From: DATEVL01 sp035281845 | GTDB taxonomy: Bacteria > Chloroflexota > Anaerolineae > Anaerolineales > E44-bin32 | DNA: 15,058 nucleotides | Assembly (NCBI GenBank): GCA_035281845.1 | Contig: DATEVL010000029.1 | Location: 1-15,058 of the forward strand | Reading direction: 5' to 3' | In this document: positions 1 to 7,420 of the stretch, in pieces | How positions within the stretch are numbered: position 1 is the first letter of the stretch | Layout: every line of letters begins with the position of its first letter | Made by a program: the position numbers and the translations under genes | Notes under the pieces: generated by a model | Told to the model about the DNA's origin: nothing | What the model saw: only the letters and a program-made list of their open reading frames with translations | The model's database searches: none

Positions 1-161
1 ACAGGTTGCCGGCGCCAGCCGCGCCCGGCGCCTTTCCAATGTCGGGACCGCAAAGGCCGCGAGCGACGACTCGCTGCGCACCGAGACCGGGTCTTGGGAC
101 GGGGAAGCCCCTCGAACCAAGGGCGCCCCATGCCCTTATCCTCGACCCTCGAATCTTCCCG

Positions 162-1304
162 ATGAGTCGAAGCCCTGTGCACGGCTGCTCGGTTCGCGCC
201 TGTGAACGCCGCTTGCCGCGCTCTCCTCAAGGGCGTAGATTCAAGGGATACGTCACCAGGAGCGCCTGTATCACTTCACAAGCATCACGCCTCGCGTTCG
301 CCTGCGTCCCCTCGCCTAGCCATATCGATCCGACTCATCCGGAGCACCCGCGCCGCCTTGAGGGTCTTGCCGAGTCGGCGGCGGCCGCCTTTGGGGATTC
401 CCTGATAGCGATCGAGGGTTCGCCCGCTCCCGAGGAGGCCATCGCCGTCGTGCACCTCCCGGAGCACCTCGACTTCCTGCGCCGCGCGTGCTCCCAGGCG
501 CCGGCGATCATTGACTACGCGCCGACATACGTTTCTCCGAGGTCGTACGATTGTGCGCTGGAAGCCGCCGGGGCAACTCTGGCTGTGCTGCGCGCCGTCT
601 GCGACAACGCCGTTGGGCGGGGCTTTGCTGCCATCCGTCCTCCCGGGCATCACGCTACGCCCGAACGGGCTATGGGATTCTGCCTGTTGAACAACATCGC
701 CATCGCCGCGCGCGAAGCCCAGAGGAGCGGTCTGGAGCGGGTGATGATCGTCGACTTCGACGTCCACCACGGAAACGGCACGCAGGCGGCGTTCGAGGCC
801 GACCCGACCGTCTTGTATCTTTCGACACACCAGGACGGGATCTATCCCGGCACGGGCAAGTTCGACGAACGAGGTACCGGACCTGGGGAAGGTTTCACCG
901 TCAACTTGCCTTTGCCGGCCGGCGCCGGCGACGAAGCCTTCGCACGGATCGCCGATGAGATCATCGCACCGCTCGCCGCCCGCTTTCATCCGGACCTCCT
1001 GCTCGTCTCGGCCGGCTACGACGCCCACTGGGTCGACCCTTTGGCGAACCTTCAGCTCACGACGGCGGGCTACCACCGGCTCTCGGCCTCACTGGTTGCC
1101 TTGGCGGATGATCTATGCGACGGGCGGATCTTCTTCGTCCTGGAGGGAGGCTATGATCCAGCCGCGCTGAAAGAAGGAATCCTGGCCTCGACTTCCGCTA
1201 TGTTGGGAACGGCCCCGCCCGTCGATCGTCTGGGTGCACCGCGTCCATCGCCGGTGGATATCAGCGCCGTCCTGCTGGCGGCCACCGCGCTTCACGGCCT
1301 ATAG
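162..1304 (+). CDS. Histone deacetylase/AcuC-like zinc hydrolase
   Basis: This is a member of the arginase/deacetylase fold family, which removes acyl groups from acetyl-lysine or acetylpolyamine-type amides in the cytoplasm. All signature elements are visible (numbering from the ATG at 162): the catalytic His pair in PPGHHATP (H163/H164, nt 648-653), the zinc-binding DFDVHHGNGT (D200, H202), the third zinc ligand in SAGYDAH (D286), and the transition-state Tyr in EGGYD (Y331). The recognisable domain begins only at SHIDPTHPEHPRRLEGL (nt about 318), so about 40-50 N-terminal residues are unlike the family. The frame stays open upstream to 6, with further in-frame starts at 39 (ATG), 6 (TTG) and 213 (TTG). 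None has a Shine-Dalgarno sequence, so the start is uncertain. The C-terminus has the usual length. The true substrate cannot be read from sequence. The family call is secure and the 5' end is not. Confidence 0.9.
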   Translation: MSRSPVHGCSVRACERRLPRSPQGRRFKGYVTRSACITSQASRLAFACVPSPSHIDPTHPEHPRRLEGLAESAAAAFGDSLIAIEGSPAPEEAIAVVHLPEHLDFLRRACSQAPAIIDYAPTYVSPRSYDCALEAAGATLAVLRAVCDNAVGRGFAAIRPPGHHATPERAMGFCLLNNIAIAAREAQRSGLERVMIVDFDVHHGNGTQAAFEADPTVLYLSTHQDGIYPGTGKFDERGTGPGEGFTVNLPLPAGAGDEAFARIADEIIAPLAARFHPDLLLVSAGYDAHWVDPLANLQLTTAGYHRLSASLVALADDLCDGRIFFVLEGGYDPAALKEGILASTSAMLGTAPPVDRLGAPRPSPVDISAVLLAATALHGL

Positions 1305-1423
1305 CATCGCACCCGCTCCCTCGACCACATCATCGGCATCCTTCTTGCACCTGCTGCAGACTGTTAGAGCGCGAAGGGATAGGCGGTAAGTACTGGCCGC
1401 CGGCGCGATATGTCAATAAAAGC

Positions 1424-1452
1424 TTGCGCAATACCCCCAAGTGGGGCATACT
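1424..1452 (+). promoter_or_regulatory. Candidate sigma-70-type promoter of the TPR gene
   Basis: TTGCGC at 1424-1429 and CATACT at 1447-1452 are separated by 17 bp, a plausible but weak -35/-10 pair. It lies in the 187-bp gap between the deacetylase and the TPR gene. The spacer is occupied by the palindrome CCCCA-AG-TGGGG (1435-1446), as expected for an operator inside a promoter. The hexamers match the consensus only partly, so this is a proposal. Confidence 0.35.
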
Positions 1453-1489
1453 CTGGGCGGGAGCCCAGAGGATCTGGGCGCAGGCCCAG
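1435..1489 (+). promoter_or_regulatory. Three phased palindromes in the TPR gene leader
   Basis: Three palindromes lie in a row. CCCCA-AG-TGGGG spans 1435-1446. CTCTGGGC-GGGA-GCCCAGAG spans 1451-1470 and is a perfect 8-bp stem with a GNRA-type loop. CTGGGC-GCAG-GCCCAG spans 1474-1489 and is a perfect 6-bp stem ending 2 nt before the ATG at 1492. Their centres are at 1440.5, 1460.5 and 1481.5, that is 20 and 21 bp apart, about two helical turns. As DNA they could be a phased operator. As RNA the last two would be tandem hairpins covering the ribosome-binding position, where no Shine-Dalgarno sequence is seen. Confidence 0.5.
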
Positions 1490-1491
1490 CA

Positions 1492-4400
1492 ATGGCTGAG
1501 ATCAGTCTGCGCGCCTACGTCAAGGAAATCGACGACCTCATCGAGCACGAACAGCTCGATGAGGCGATCGCGCACGCCCGTCACATTCTGCAAACGTATC
1601 CCCGCCACCTCGACACCTATCGCTTGCTCGGAAAGGCCTATCTGGAGGCGAAGCGCTTCGGTGACTCGGCGGACATCATGCAGCGTGTCCTATCGGCCGT
1701 GCCCGACGATTTTGTTGCGCACGTCGGAATGTCGATTGTCCGCGAGGACGAAGGCAACCTCGAAGCTGCCATCTGGCACATGGAGCGTGCCTTCGAAACC
1801 AACCCGTCCAACGCCGCGGTCCAGGGCGAGCTGCGACGTCTGATTGGCCGCCGCGATGGCCTGGAACCTCATAAAGTCCGCCTCACCCGAGGCGCGCTGG
1901 CCAGGATGTACGCCCATGGCGAGCTCTACCCGCAGGCGATCGCCGAACTTCGGGCGGCCCTCCAGGAAGATCCGGACAGGCCGGACCTCCAAGTCCTTCT
2001 GGCGGATATGTATTGGCGCACCAACCAGCGGAACGAGGCCGGCGAGGTCGCCTCGTCGATCACGGAATCACTGCCCAACTGCCGCGAGGCCAATCGAATT
2101 CTGGCGGCGGTCCTTCAGGCGCAGGGGCGCACCGAAGAGGCTCTGACCTATCACCGCCGGGTCGCCGCGCTTGACCCGTACTCGGCTCTGGTTGAGTCCG
2201 TTCGTGACGACCCTGCAAGCGTCGACGCCAACGCCGTCCGTATCGAGAAATTGGTGTGGCGACCAGGCCAACCCCTAGGCCGGGACGCCGGCCCACCTGA
2301 TTGGGCGACTGGCCTGGGAGCTGAAGCCCGCGCGGCTAAGGCTGCCGCCGCGCAGCCTGCCCCGCTGCGGCCATCCTGGCTTGACTCGCTGGGCGCCGCC
2401 ACCGCAGCGGAAGCCGCGGAAGCAGCGGCAGAGAGAGAACGTACGCCGGAGGCCCCGGCCATGCCGGCCGAGCCCGAAGGACCCGCGCAGCAGAGCCCCG
2501 CACCGACCAGCGGTGGAAGTGAAAAGCTCCCCGGTTGGATGAAGGCGGCAGGCTGGAACGTGGGAACCGGGGAGGCCCGCGAGGCGCCCGTCTCCTTCAG
2601 CGACGATGAACTCCGCTCCCTGGATGCGGGGGTCCTGCCTCCCGAGCCCCCTCCGCTAGAAGAAGGCGGCCTCGTGCGGGCCGAGATTCCCGACTGGTTG
2701 AAGGATGTAGCCCCACCACAAACAGCGGCAGACGAAACCGCGTTTTCCGCAGAGGAACCTGTCCCGGCGGGACGGGTGACGCCTGCCTCGGGACTGGACG
2801 AACCCTTGCTTCCTCCGGGGTGGGCTCCGCCCGCCCCGGGAGCCGGGGAAGAAGATGACGACTGGCTCAAGCCCGCGATCGAAGACTCCCCCGCTCTTCC
2901 AACGTGGATGGAGGAGCAATCGCCAGGCGCGACCGCGACGATCGTCACCTGGCTGGGCGATCGGGCAAGACGTGAACCCGAACTCCAAGAGCCGGCAAGC
3001 GCCGCTTCGGAACCCACCCCGCAGGAAGATGTAGCGCCCGTGCGCGCCGAACTTCCGGAATGGCTGGTCGACCAGACTCCAACGGCAGACGAGGAAGGAA
3101 TGGAGCCCGCCGGCATCGGCAGTGCTCCTCCGGCGTGGCTCTCCGGAGTCGCGGAAGCCGCCAGGGGATCGATGGTCCCCCCGGCCGAAGTGCCGGCAAC
3201 CGTTGAGGACGAAGGGGAACCGAGCGAGATCCAGACCAACGATCAGGCGGAAGCGCCGCCCGAGCCTGCCAGATTGCCGGATTGGCTACAGACCATCGCG
3301 GGAGCAGAGAGCGCGTCAAGGATTCGCCCGCGGCCGGGAACCCTTCCGGAACGGATCGTCCCGGAACCTGCACCGCCGAAAGGTCCGGCGACCCCACCCA
3401 CTCCCTCCGGCGAATCCTTCGGATGGTTGCGCGAACTGGCTGAAGCGGAACCACCGACGCCGTCGTCCGCAACCTCGGAGCCCGTCGAGACGGAGGCCCC
3501 AGCCTGGCTTGCCGGCGAGCGCGCAGCGGATTCGTCTCGCTCGGCGCTGGGCCGTTCGGCAGGGCCCGAATGGCTGCGCGGTATTGCTGAGCCCGAACCT
3601 GCCCCCGCAGCCGAGGAGTCCCCTCCGATGGATTGGCTCCGCGGAATCGCGGAGCCGACGGCCGAGGAGTCGGTCCAGCCCGCTGAGCAGGCTCGGCCCG
3701 CCGAAGCTGCGGTTCCGCGGGGACAAGATGAGGCGGTGGAGTGGCTTAACTTGGTGGGCCCCGGCGAGCAGGCACGCTCCGACTATTCAACCGGCGAATT
3801 TCTCCGCCTGATCAAAGAGGATGGGGTTCCCGCTCGTGACACCCAGCCGCCGGTGTCGGTCCCCTCTCAGCCGGTCGTCTCGGAGGCAGCTCAGGTGGAC
3901 GACGATCAGGTCTTCGATTGGCTCGAGGCGCTGGCTGCGAAGCAAAGCGTACCCGCACCCGAGAAGATCCTTTCGGCGGAGACCTCATTGCCAACCCGGC
4001 CGACGGCCGTTCCCATGACTCCTCAACCCGCCCCGCCCGCACCGGAAGAGATTCCTGCGGAACCGGAAAGCGCCCTTGACTGGCTTGAGGAGCTCGCCGA
4101 CGACCAGGAAGAGGAACCTGCGACGTTCGATCAGGTCACGTTCGAAGCGGCCTCCGCCGCCTCTCCGATGTTCGAAGCGACGGCTGAGCCCGAACTTGCC
4201 TTTGAGGATACCGTCGCGGGGCCGCCGCCGACCCCGGAGGTTCCCGAATGGCTGAAGCAACTGGTTGCGGAGACGCCCGCGCCAGGACCTGAACTCATGG
4301 AACCGGCCGAGGAACCCGAGCCGGCCTCCGCTGTCGAGGAGGCTTGGCCGGCCCTGCCCGCTTGGATGCTCGCCGCTCAGCCCACAGAAGAAGAGCCGAC

Positions 4401-5328
4401 CGTGCCGCCGCTTTCTGCCGCGCTCCTCCCGATGGGATTGCGTGCGGCCGAGCCCATCGACGAACTGGCGGAGTCTTGGGTCCCGCCCTGGGAACAGGTG
4501 CCCGCCGACGAAACGGGCGAAGCTCCGGCCGAAATCCCTGCGGCCGAGGAGATGATTGTCCGGAGACCTCCATCTGAACCGATCGTGGAGTCAGGTGATC
4601 AGCCCTCTGGCGAATGGGCCGAGTTCGAGCAAGTTGTCGCGGTTCCGCCGACGTATCGTGAGCCGGCGGACGCCATGGAAGAAGTACCTGATTGGCTAAG
4701 AACGCCGGCTCCCTATCGACTCTCGGAAGCAGAGGCCGCCCCGGCGGAGGCCGAGTCGACGGCCGAAGCCGAAGTGGAAGGCGAGCTCGAAATCCCGGAT
4801 TGGCTTGCGGCGCCGGCGGCGGAACCTGCCGTCCCGGCCATGACGGCTCCCCCGCTCGTTACGGCTCCTCCTCCGGCTGCGCCCGTTGAGTCTTCCGTCC
4901 CTGCGGAGCCGGTCCGCGCGGAGCCGGTCCACGAGACGCCTCTCCAAGCTGTGTCAACTGCGCCATCGGTCCCAGCCGAGCCCCGTCATGCCGAAGCCGT
5001 TCCACCGCCCTTGCCGCCGGCGGCCCCTGCGCCGAAGCCTCCTTTGCGGGCCCCCAAACCGACAGCGGCCAAGGCCCCGATGGAGGATAAACTCCAAGAA
5101 GCCCGGCATGCGCTCGCCGTCGGAGACTATCGGCGTGCGGCCCACGGCTACGCGGCCGTGATCAAGAAGAAGTACCAGTTGACGGAGGTTACCTCCGAGC
5201 TGGAACTTGCCCTCGACCGCAACCCGAAGGCTTCCGATCTATGGCAAGCTCTGGGGGACGCGTATATGAAGGGCGATCGTCTGCAAGAGGCAATCGACGC
5301 CTACGAGCGCGGCGTCGCCGTCGCCTGA
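1492..5328 (+). CDS. Giant TPR protein with P-x-W-L repeat region
   Basis: This 1278-residue protein has three parts. Residues 1-245 are TPR-type helical repeats (for example LDEAIAHARHILQTYPRHLDTYRLLGKAYLEAKRFGDSADI, shown only by its ends here as LDEAIAHARHI and GKAYLEAKRFG). Residues about 255-1195 are low-complexity, rich in Pro, Glu and Ala, with a recurring short motif around Trp. Residues from about 1198 to the end are a second TPR block ending in LGDAYMKGDRLQEAIDAYER. There is no signal peptide or membrane segment, so it is probably a cytoplasmic scaffold. MAEISLRAYV is the expected family N-terminus, so I take the ATG at 1492 over the in-frame GTG at 1441. No Shine-Dalgarno sequence precedes it. 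A hairpin separates it from ndk downstream. Similar TPR proteins are, from memory, common in Anaerolineae. The specific function is unknown. Confidence 0.88.
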   Translation: MAEISLRAYVKEIDDLIEHEQLDEAIAHARHILQTYPRHLDTYRLLGKAYLEAKRFGDSADIMQRVLSAVPDDFVAHVGMSIVREDEGNLEAAIWHMERAFETNPSNAAVQGELRRLIGRRDGLEPHKVRLTRGALARMYAHGELYPQAIAELRAALQEDPDRPDLQVLLADMYWRTNQRNEAGEVASSITESLPNCREANRILAAVLQAQGRTEEALTYHRRVAALDPYSALVESVRDDPASVDANAVRIEKLVWRPGQPLGRDAGPPDWATGLGAEARAAKAAAAQPAPLRPSWLDSLGAATAAEAAEAAAERERTPEAPAMPAEPEGPAQQSPAPTSGGSEKLPGWMKAAGWNVGTGEAREAPVSFSDDELRSLDAGVLPPEPPPLEEGGLVRAEIPDWLKDVAPPQTAADETAFSAEEPVPAGRVTPASGLDEPLLPPGWAPPAPGAGEEDDDWLKPAIEDSPALPTWMEEQSPGATATIVTWLGDRARREPELQEPASAASEPTPQEDVAPVRAELPEWLVDQTPTADEEGMEPAGIGSAPPAWLSGVAEAARGSMVPPAEVPATVEDEGEPSEIQTNDQAEAPPEPARLPDWLQTIAGAESASRIRPRPGTLPERIVPEPAPPKGPATPPTPSGESFGWLRELAEAEPPTPSSATSEPVETEAPAWLAGERAADSSRSALGRSAGPEWLRGIAEPEPAPAAEESPPMDWLRGIAEPTAEESVQPAEQARPAEAAVPRGQDEAVEWLNLVGPGEQARSDYSTGEFLRLIKEDGVPARDTQPPVSVPSQPVVSEAAQVDDDQVFDWLEALAAKQSVPAPEKILSAETSLPTRPTAVPMTPQPAPPAPEEIPAEPESALDWLEELADDQEEEPATFDQVTFEAASAASPMFEATAEPELAFEDTVAGPPPTPEVPEWLKQLVAETPAPGPELMEPAEEPEPASAVEEAWPALPAWMLAAQPTEEEPTVPPLSAALLPMGLRAAEPIDELAESWVPPWEQVPADETGEAPAEIPAAEEMIVRRPPSEPIVESGDQPSGEWAEFEQVVAVPPTYREPADAMEEVPDWLRTPAPYRLSEAEAAPAEAESTAEAEVEGELEIPDWLAAPAAEPAVPAMTAPPLVTAPPPAAPVESSVPAEPVRAEPVHETPLQAVSTAPSVPAEPRHAEAVPPPLPPAAPAPKPPLRAPKPTAAKAPMEDKLQEARHALAVGDYRRAAHGYAAVIKKKYQLTEVTSELELALDRNPKASDLWQALGDAYMKGDRLQEAIDAYERGVAVA
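2377..4806 (+). repeat. Protein-level array of about 20 P-x-W-[LM] motifs
   Basis: Between W296 and W1104 of the TPR protein I count 17 Trp-Leu and 3 Trp-Met motifs, about one per 40 residues. They are usually preceded by Pro and an acidic or small residue (IPDWLKDV, LPEWLVD, LPDWLQTIAG, GPEWLRGIAE, PMDWLRGIAE, VPEWLKQLV, VPDWLRTPA, IPDWLAAPA). Four further Trp lack the Leu (PDWATGL, GWAPP, PPWEQ, GEWAEF). The linkers are variable, acidic and Pro-rich. The pattern suggests amphipathic short linear motifs on a disordered tether, not a folded repeat domain. Confidence 0.8.
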
Positions 5329-5354
5329 CCGTGGTTTCTCGAATCGGCCAACAG

Positions 5355-5376
5355 GGACTCGGGCGACCCCGAGTCC
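5355..5376. terminator. Strong hairpin between the TPR gene and ndk
   Basis: GGACTCGGG (5355-5363) and CCCGAGTCC (5368-5376) form a perfect 9-bp stem with a CGAC loop, 26 nt after the TPR stop. No T-run follows, so it is not a textbook intrinsic terminator. It could instead be a processing or stability structure in a TPR-ndk transcript. It ends 10 nt before the ndk Shine-Dalgarno sequence. Confidence 0.45.
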
Positions 5377-5386
5377 TCTGATTCAT

Positions 5387-5392
5387 GGAGGG
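5387..5392 (+). promoter_or_regulatory. Shine-Dalgarno sequence that fixes the ndk start
   Basis: GGAGGG lies 4 nt before a GTG at 5397. The alternative in-frame ATG at 5385 overlaps this motif and has no Shine-Dalgarno sequence of its own. The GTG gives the family-like N-terminus MERTLVLVKPDG. Confidence 0.7.
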
Positions 5393-5396
5393 TTTC

Positions 5397-5858
5397 GTGG
5401 AAAGAACGCTCGTGCTCGTCAAGCCCGACGGAGTCCAGCGCGGCTTGATCGGCGAGGTCGTCGGACGTCTCGAGCGGCGCGGCCTGCGCCTGGCAGCGGC
5501 GCGTTTCTGCCGCGTGAGCCGGAGCTTGGCGGAACAACACTATGCCGTCCACCAGGGAAAGCCTTTCTACCCGGGACTGGTCGACTACATCACCTCGGCG
5601 CCTGTCCTGGCGATGGTGTGGGAGGGCCCACAAGCCGTCGCCGCCGTCCGCCAGACGATGGGGGCCACCCGGCCGACGGAAGCCGCTCCCGGGACGGTAC
5701 GCCATGACCTCGCGCTCGAGATCGGTCGCAACCTCACACACGCCTCCGACAGTCCAGCCACCGCGGCGGAAGAAGTGGCCCTGTGGTTTCGCGCGGAGGA
5801 AATGGTTGCCTGGGAACGGGACCTCGATCGGTGGATCTTCGAGGGGAAGAGCGACTGA
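5397..5858 (+). CDS. ndk: Nucleoside diphosphate kinase
   Basis: Ndk transfers the gamma-phosphate of ATP to other (d)NDPs by a phosphohistidine ping-pong mechanism and balances nucleotide pools in the cytoplasm. The 153-residue product is of normal length. Visible features are the N-terminal beta strand with KPDG (RTLVLVKPDGVQRGLIGEV), MGATRPTEAAPGT in the nucleotide-binding region, and the active-site block NLTHASDS containing the catalytic His. Typical members read NIxHGSDS and IRGDF. Here the latter is VRHDLALEIG, a mild divergence that leaves the catalytic residues intact. The GTG start is chosen from the GGAGGG Shine-Dalgarno sequence. The gene follows the TPR gene on the same strand and converges with rsfS across a 127-bp gap in which I see nothing definite. 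Confidence 0.96.
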   Translation: MERTLVLVKPDGVQRGLIGEVVGRLERRGLRLAAARFCRVSRSLAEQHYAVHQGKPFYPGLVDYITSAPVLAMVWEGPQAVAAVRQTMGATRPTEAAPGTVRHDLALEIGRNLTHASDSPATAAEEVALWFRAEEMVAWERDLDRWIFEGKSD

Positions 5859-5985
5859 TCTTCGTCTGCGCCGTCTGCACCAGAAGGTTGCTGCCTCCAT
5901 GTTGCCGTCTCTTCACCTTTCCCCTCGCCCCCGGCACCTCGATGCGGCCGCTGATCGTCTGACAGGCGAATATGAGCCCGCACCG

Positions 5986-6351
5986 TCACTGGACGCGCAG
6001 CATGATCCTCCCAGACTTCCAAACCTCTTCCAGTCGGTAATACCGGCGCAGCTCCGGGGAGAAGAGGTGGGCGATCACGTCGCCGAAGTCCAGCAGGACC
6101 CACCCGTTCTGGGCCTCGCCCTCCACCCCTCGAGGAATTCCTTTTCGGTCGGCCTTGAGGCGGCGAACGACTTCTTCGGAGAGGGCGCGCAGGGTCCGCT
6201 CGCTCGGCCCGGTGCACAGCACGAAGTAATCGGCGAAGGTACAAATCCCTTGCAGGTCTAGTAACAGGATGTCTTCCGCTTTGTGTTGGTCGAGGATGTC
6301 GACGATCTCCCGAGCCAGACTCAGCGCCCGATCCTCACCCGGCTCGGTCAT
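5986..6351 (-). CDS. rsfS: Ribosomal silencing factor RsfS
   Basis: RsfS (DUF143/Iojap family) binds ribosomal protein uL14 on the large subunit and blocks subunit joining when nutrients are low. The 121-residue product has the full domain: KAEDILLLDL, the diagnostic FADYFVLCTGPSERTLRAL (residues 39-57), VEGEAQNGWVLLDFGDVIAHLF (77-97, here longer than quoted members vary) and RRYYRLEEVW (102-111). The ATG at 6351 overlaps the stop of the upstream gene by one base (TGATG), which favours it over upstream in-frame codons and implies coupled translation. rsfS is the last gene of the minus-strand operon. In many bacteria it sits beside nadD, which is not seen here. Confidence 0.95.
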   Translation of the reverse strand: MTEPGEDRALSLAREIVDILDQHKAEDILLLDLQGICTFADYFVLCTGPSERTLRALSEEVVRRLKADRKGIPRGVEGEAQNGWVLLDFGDVIAHLFSPELRRYYRLEEVWKSGRIMLRVQ

Positions 6352-6821
6352 CAGCCGGGACCCAACAATGTGGCGACGGCCTCGGCCGGGCTCTCCGCAC
6401 GAAGCACAGGGAGGGGGGCCCCATCCGGCGAGATTGCCTGCCATGACCCCAACGCCACGACGGGTTTGCCAAGTCGCAATGCGTGGGCAATCTCGCTCAA
6501 AGTACCCAGGCCGCTTCCGATGGCAATGACGGCCTCCCCCGCTCGGACCACAAGCACGTTCCTGGCTTCCCCCAACCCCGTCGGCAGCTCGACCGTCAGG
6601 TAGTCATTTCCCTCACCGGCCTGTTCACCCGGAAGGAGGCCAACCGTCAGCCCTCCGGCCTGCCACGCGCCGCGGCAGGCCGCTTCCATGACCCCGCCCT
6701 TGCCACCGCACACTACCCCGACACCGGCCAGCGCCAGACGCCGGCCGGTGTCCTCCGCCCAAAGGGCCTCTTGCGACGTACACTCCGCACCCCCGACGAC
6801 GCTCACCAGACTCGTCTTCAT
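6351..6821 (-). CDS. TIGR00725/LOG-like Rossmann-fold protein
   Basis: This 156-residue protein resembles the TIGR00725 branch of the LOG/SLOG superfamily, relatives of the cytokinin-activating nucleotide hydrolases and of putative nucleotide sensors. Visible motifs are the N-terminal strand SLVSVVGGAEC, GGKGGVMEAACRGA (residues 40-52) and, in place of the LOG PGGxGTxxE signature, GSGLGTLSEIAHALRLGKPVV (102-122, motif core GSGLGTLSE). The conserved Glu is kept but the first Pro is not. The family's substrate is not established, so I give no symbol. The start ATG overlaps the thpR stop as ATGA, and the stop overlaps the rsfS start as TGATG. Confidence 0.88.
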   Translation of the reverse strand: MKTSLVSVVGGAECTSQEALWAEDTGRRLALAGVGVVCGGKGGVMEAACRGAWQAGGLTVGLLPGEQAGEGNDYLTVELPTGLGEARNVLVVRAGEAVIAIGSGLGTLSEIAHALRLGKPVVALGSWQAISPDGAPLPVLRAESPAEAVATLLGPG

Positions 6822-7420
6822 GACGACCCCATCCTCACTGCACCCAACGCAAGGGCAGCGATCAGGTTGTAGACCGGCCCGGCCGGCTTCAGTTCGCTCC
6901 GCATCAGATCGACGGATTCGATGTGAATGGATCCGAAATCCATCATGGACGAGTCCCCGAGGTAGGAAGCGAAACGGCGCGCGCCGTCAGGCGAGAGGCG
7001 ATCCCTGACCCGCCCAATTGTGAGATGAGCGGAAAACGCTCGCTCCTCTGGAGAGAAACCCGCCGCCCGAGCAAGCACCTCGAGATCTCGCACGATTCTC
7101 TCGAGCGACCCGCTCTGATCGGATGCGCCCACCCAGATAATGCGTGGCCGACGGATGTCTGGGAAGCAACCCAGGCCGGCGATATGAAGGTCGAACGAGG
7201 CCCACGACCGGGCGCTCGCCTCGGCCCCCAGGCGGATCGAATCAAGCCTGGCCGCGGTCGTCTCGCCAAGAAAGCGAAGGGTCAGGTGGATGGTCTCCGG
7301 ACGGGTCCAGCGGATCGGCTCGCCCGAGAGGGCCGGACCCGCCGAGCGCTCGACTTGAGCGATGCTTTCGCGGATTTCGCGCGTTAGATTGACGGCGAAG
7401 AAGGCACGGACGGTATTCAG
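6818..7420 (-). CDS. thpR: RNA 2',3'-cyclic phosphodiesterase (2H family), CTG start
   Basis: ThpR (formerly called LigT) opens 2',3'-cyclic phosphates on RNA ends. The protein shows both catalytic HxTx motifs of the 2H phosphoesterase family: HLTL (residues 45-48, in ETIHLTLRFLGE) and HLTI (132-135, in FSAHLTIGRVRD). It also has the typical N-terminal strand VRAFFAVNL. Reading back from the stop, the frame contains no ATG, GTG or TTG upstream of a GTG at 7132, which would delete the first HxTx motif. The CTG at 7420-7418 overlaps the TGA of the upstream hydrolase as CTGA, is preceded by a G-rich run (GGGGG, 7-nt spacing), and gives MNTVRAFFAVNL with 200 residues, the normal size. Function is confident; the start codon is unusual but well placed. 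Confidence 0.88.
   Translation of the reverse strand: MNTVRAFFAVNLTREIRESIAQVERSAGPALSGEPIRWTRPETIHLTLRFLGETTAARLDSIRLGAEASARSWASFDLHIAGLGCFPDIRRPRIIWVGASDQSGSLERIVRDLEVLARAAGFSPEERAFSAHLTIGRVRDRLSPDGARRFASYLGDSSMMDFGSIHIESVDLMRSELKPAGPVYNLIAALALGAVRMGSS

Noticed and set aside
285..1076. A 263-codon minus-strand frame opposite the deacetylase
   Set aside because: It lies fully across catalytic motifs of the real gene and its translation resembles no family.
2151..3239. A 362-codon open frame on the minus strand inside the TPR gene
   Set aside because: Its product is Ser/Gly/Ala low-complexity, the mirror of the GC-rich Pro/Glu/Ala repeat region on the plus strand, and it shows no domain.
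5385..5396. ndk starting at the ATG at 5385
   Set aside because: This ATG overlaps the GGAGGG that serves the GTG at 5397, and the extra four residues are not part of the family N-terminus.
6818..7132. thpR as a 104-residue gene starting at the GTG at 7132
   Set aside because: It would lose the first HxTx catalytic motif and half the fold, although the same frame upstream encodes exactly those parts.
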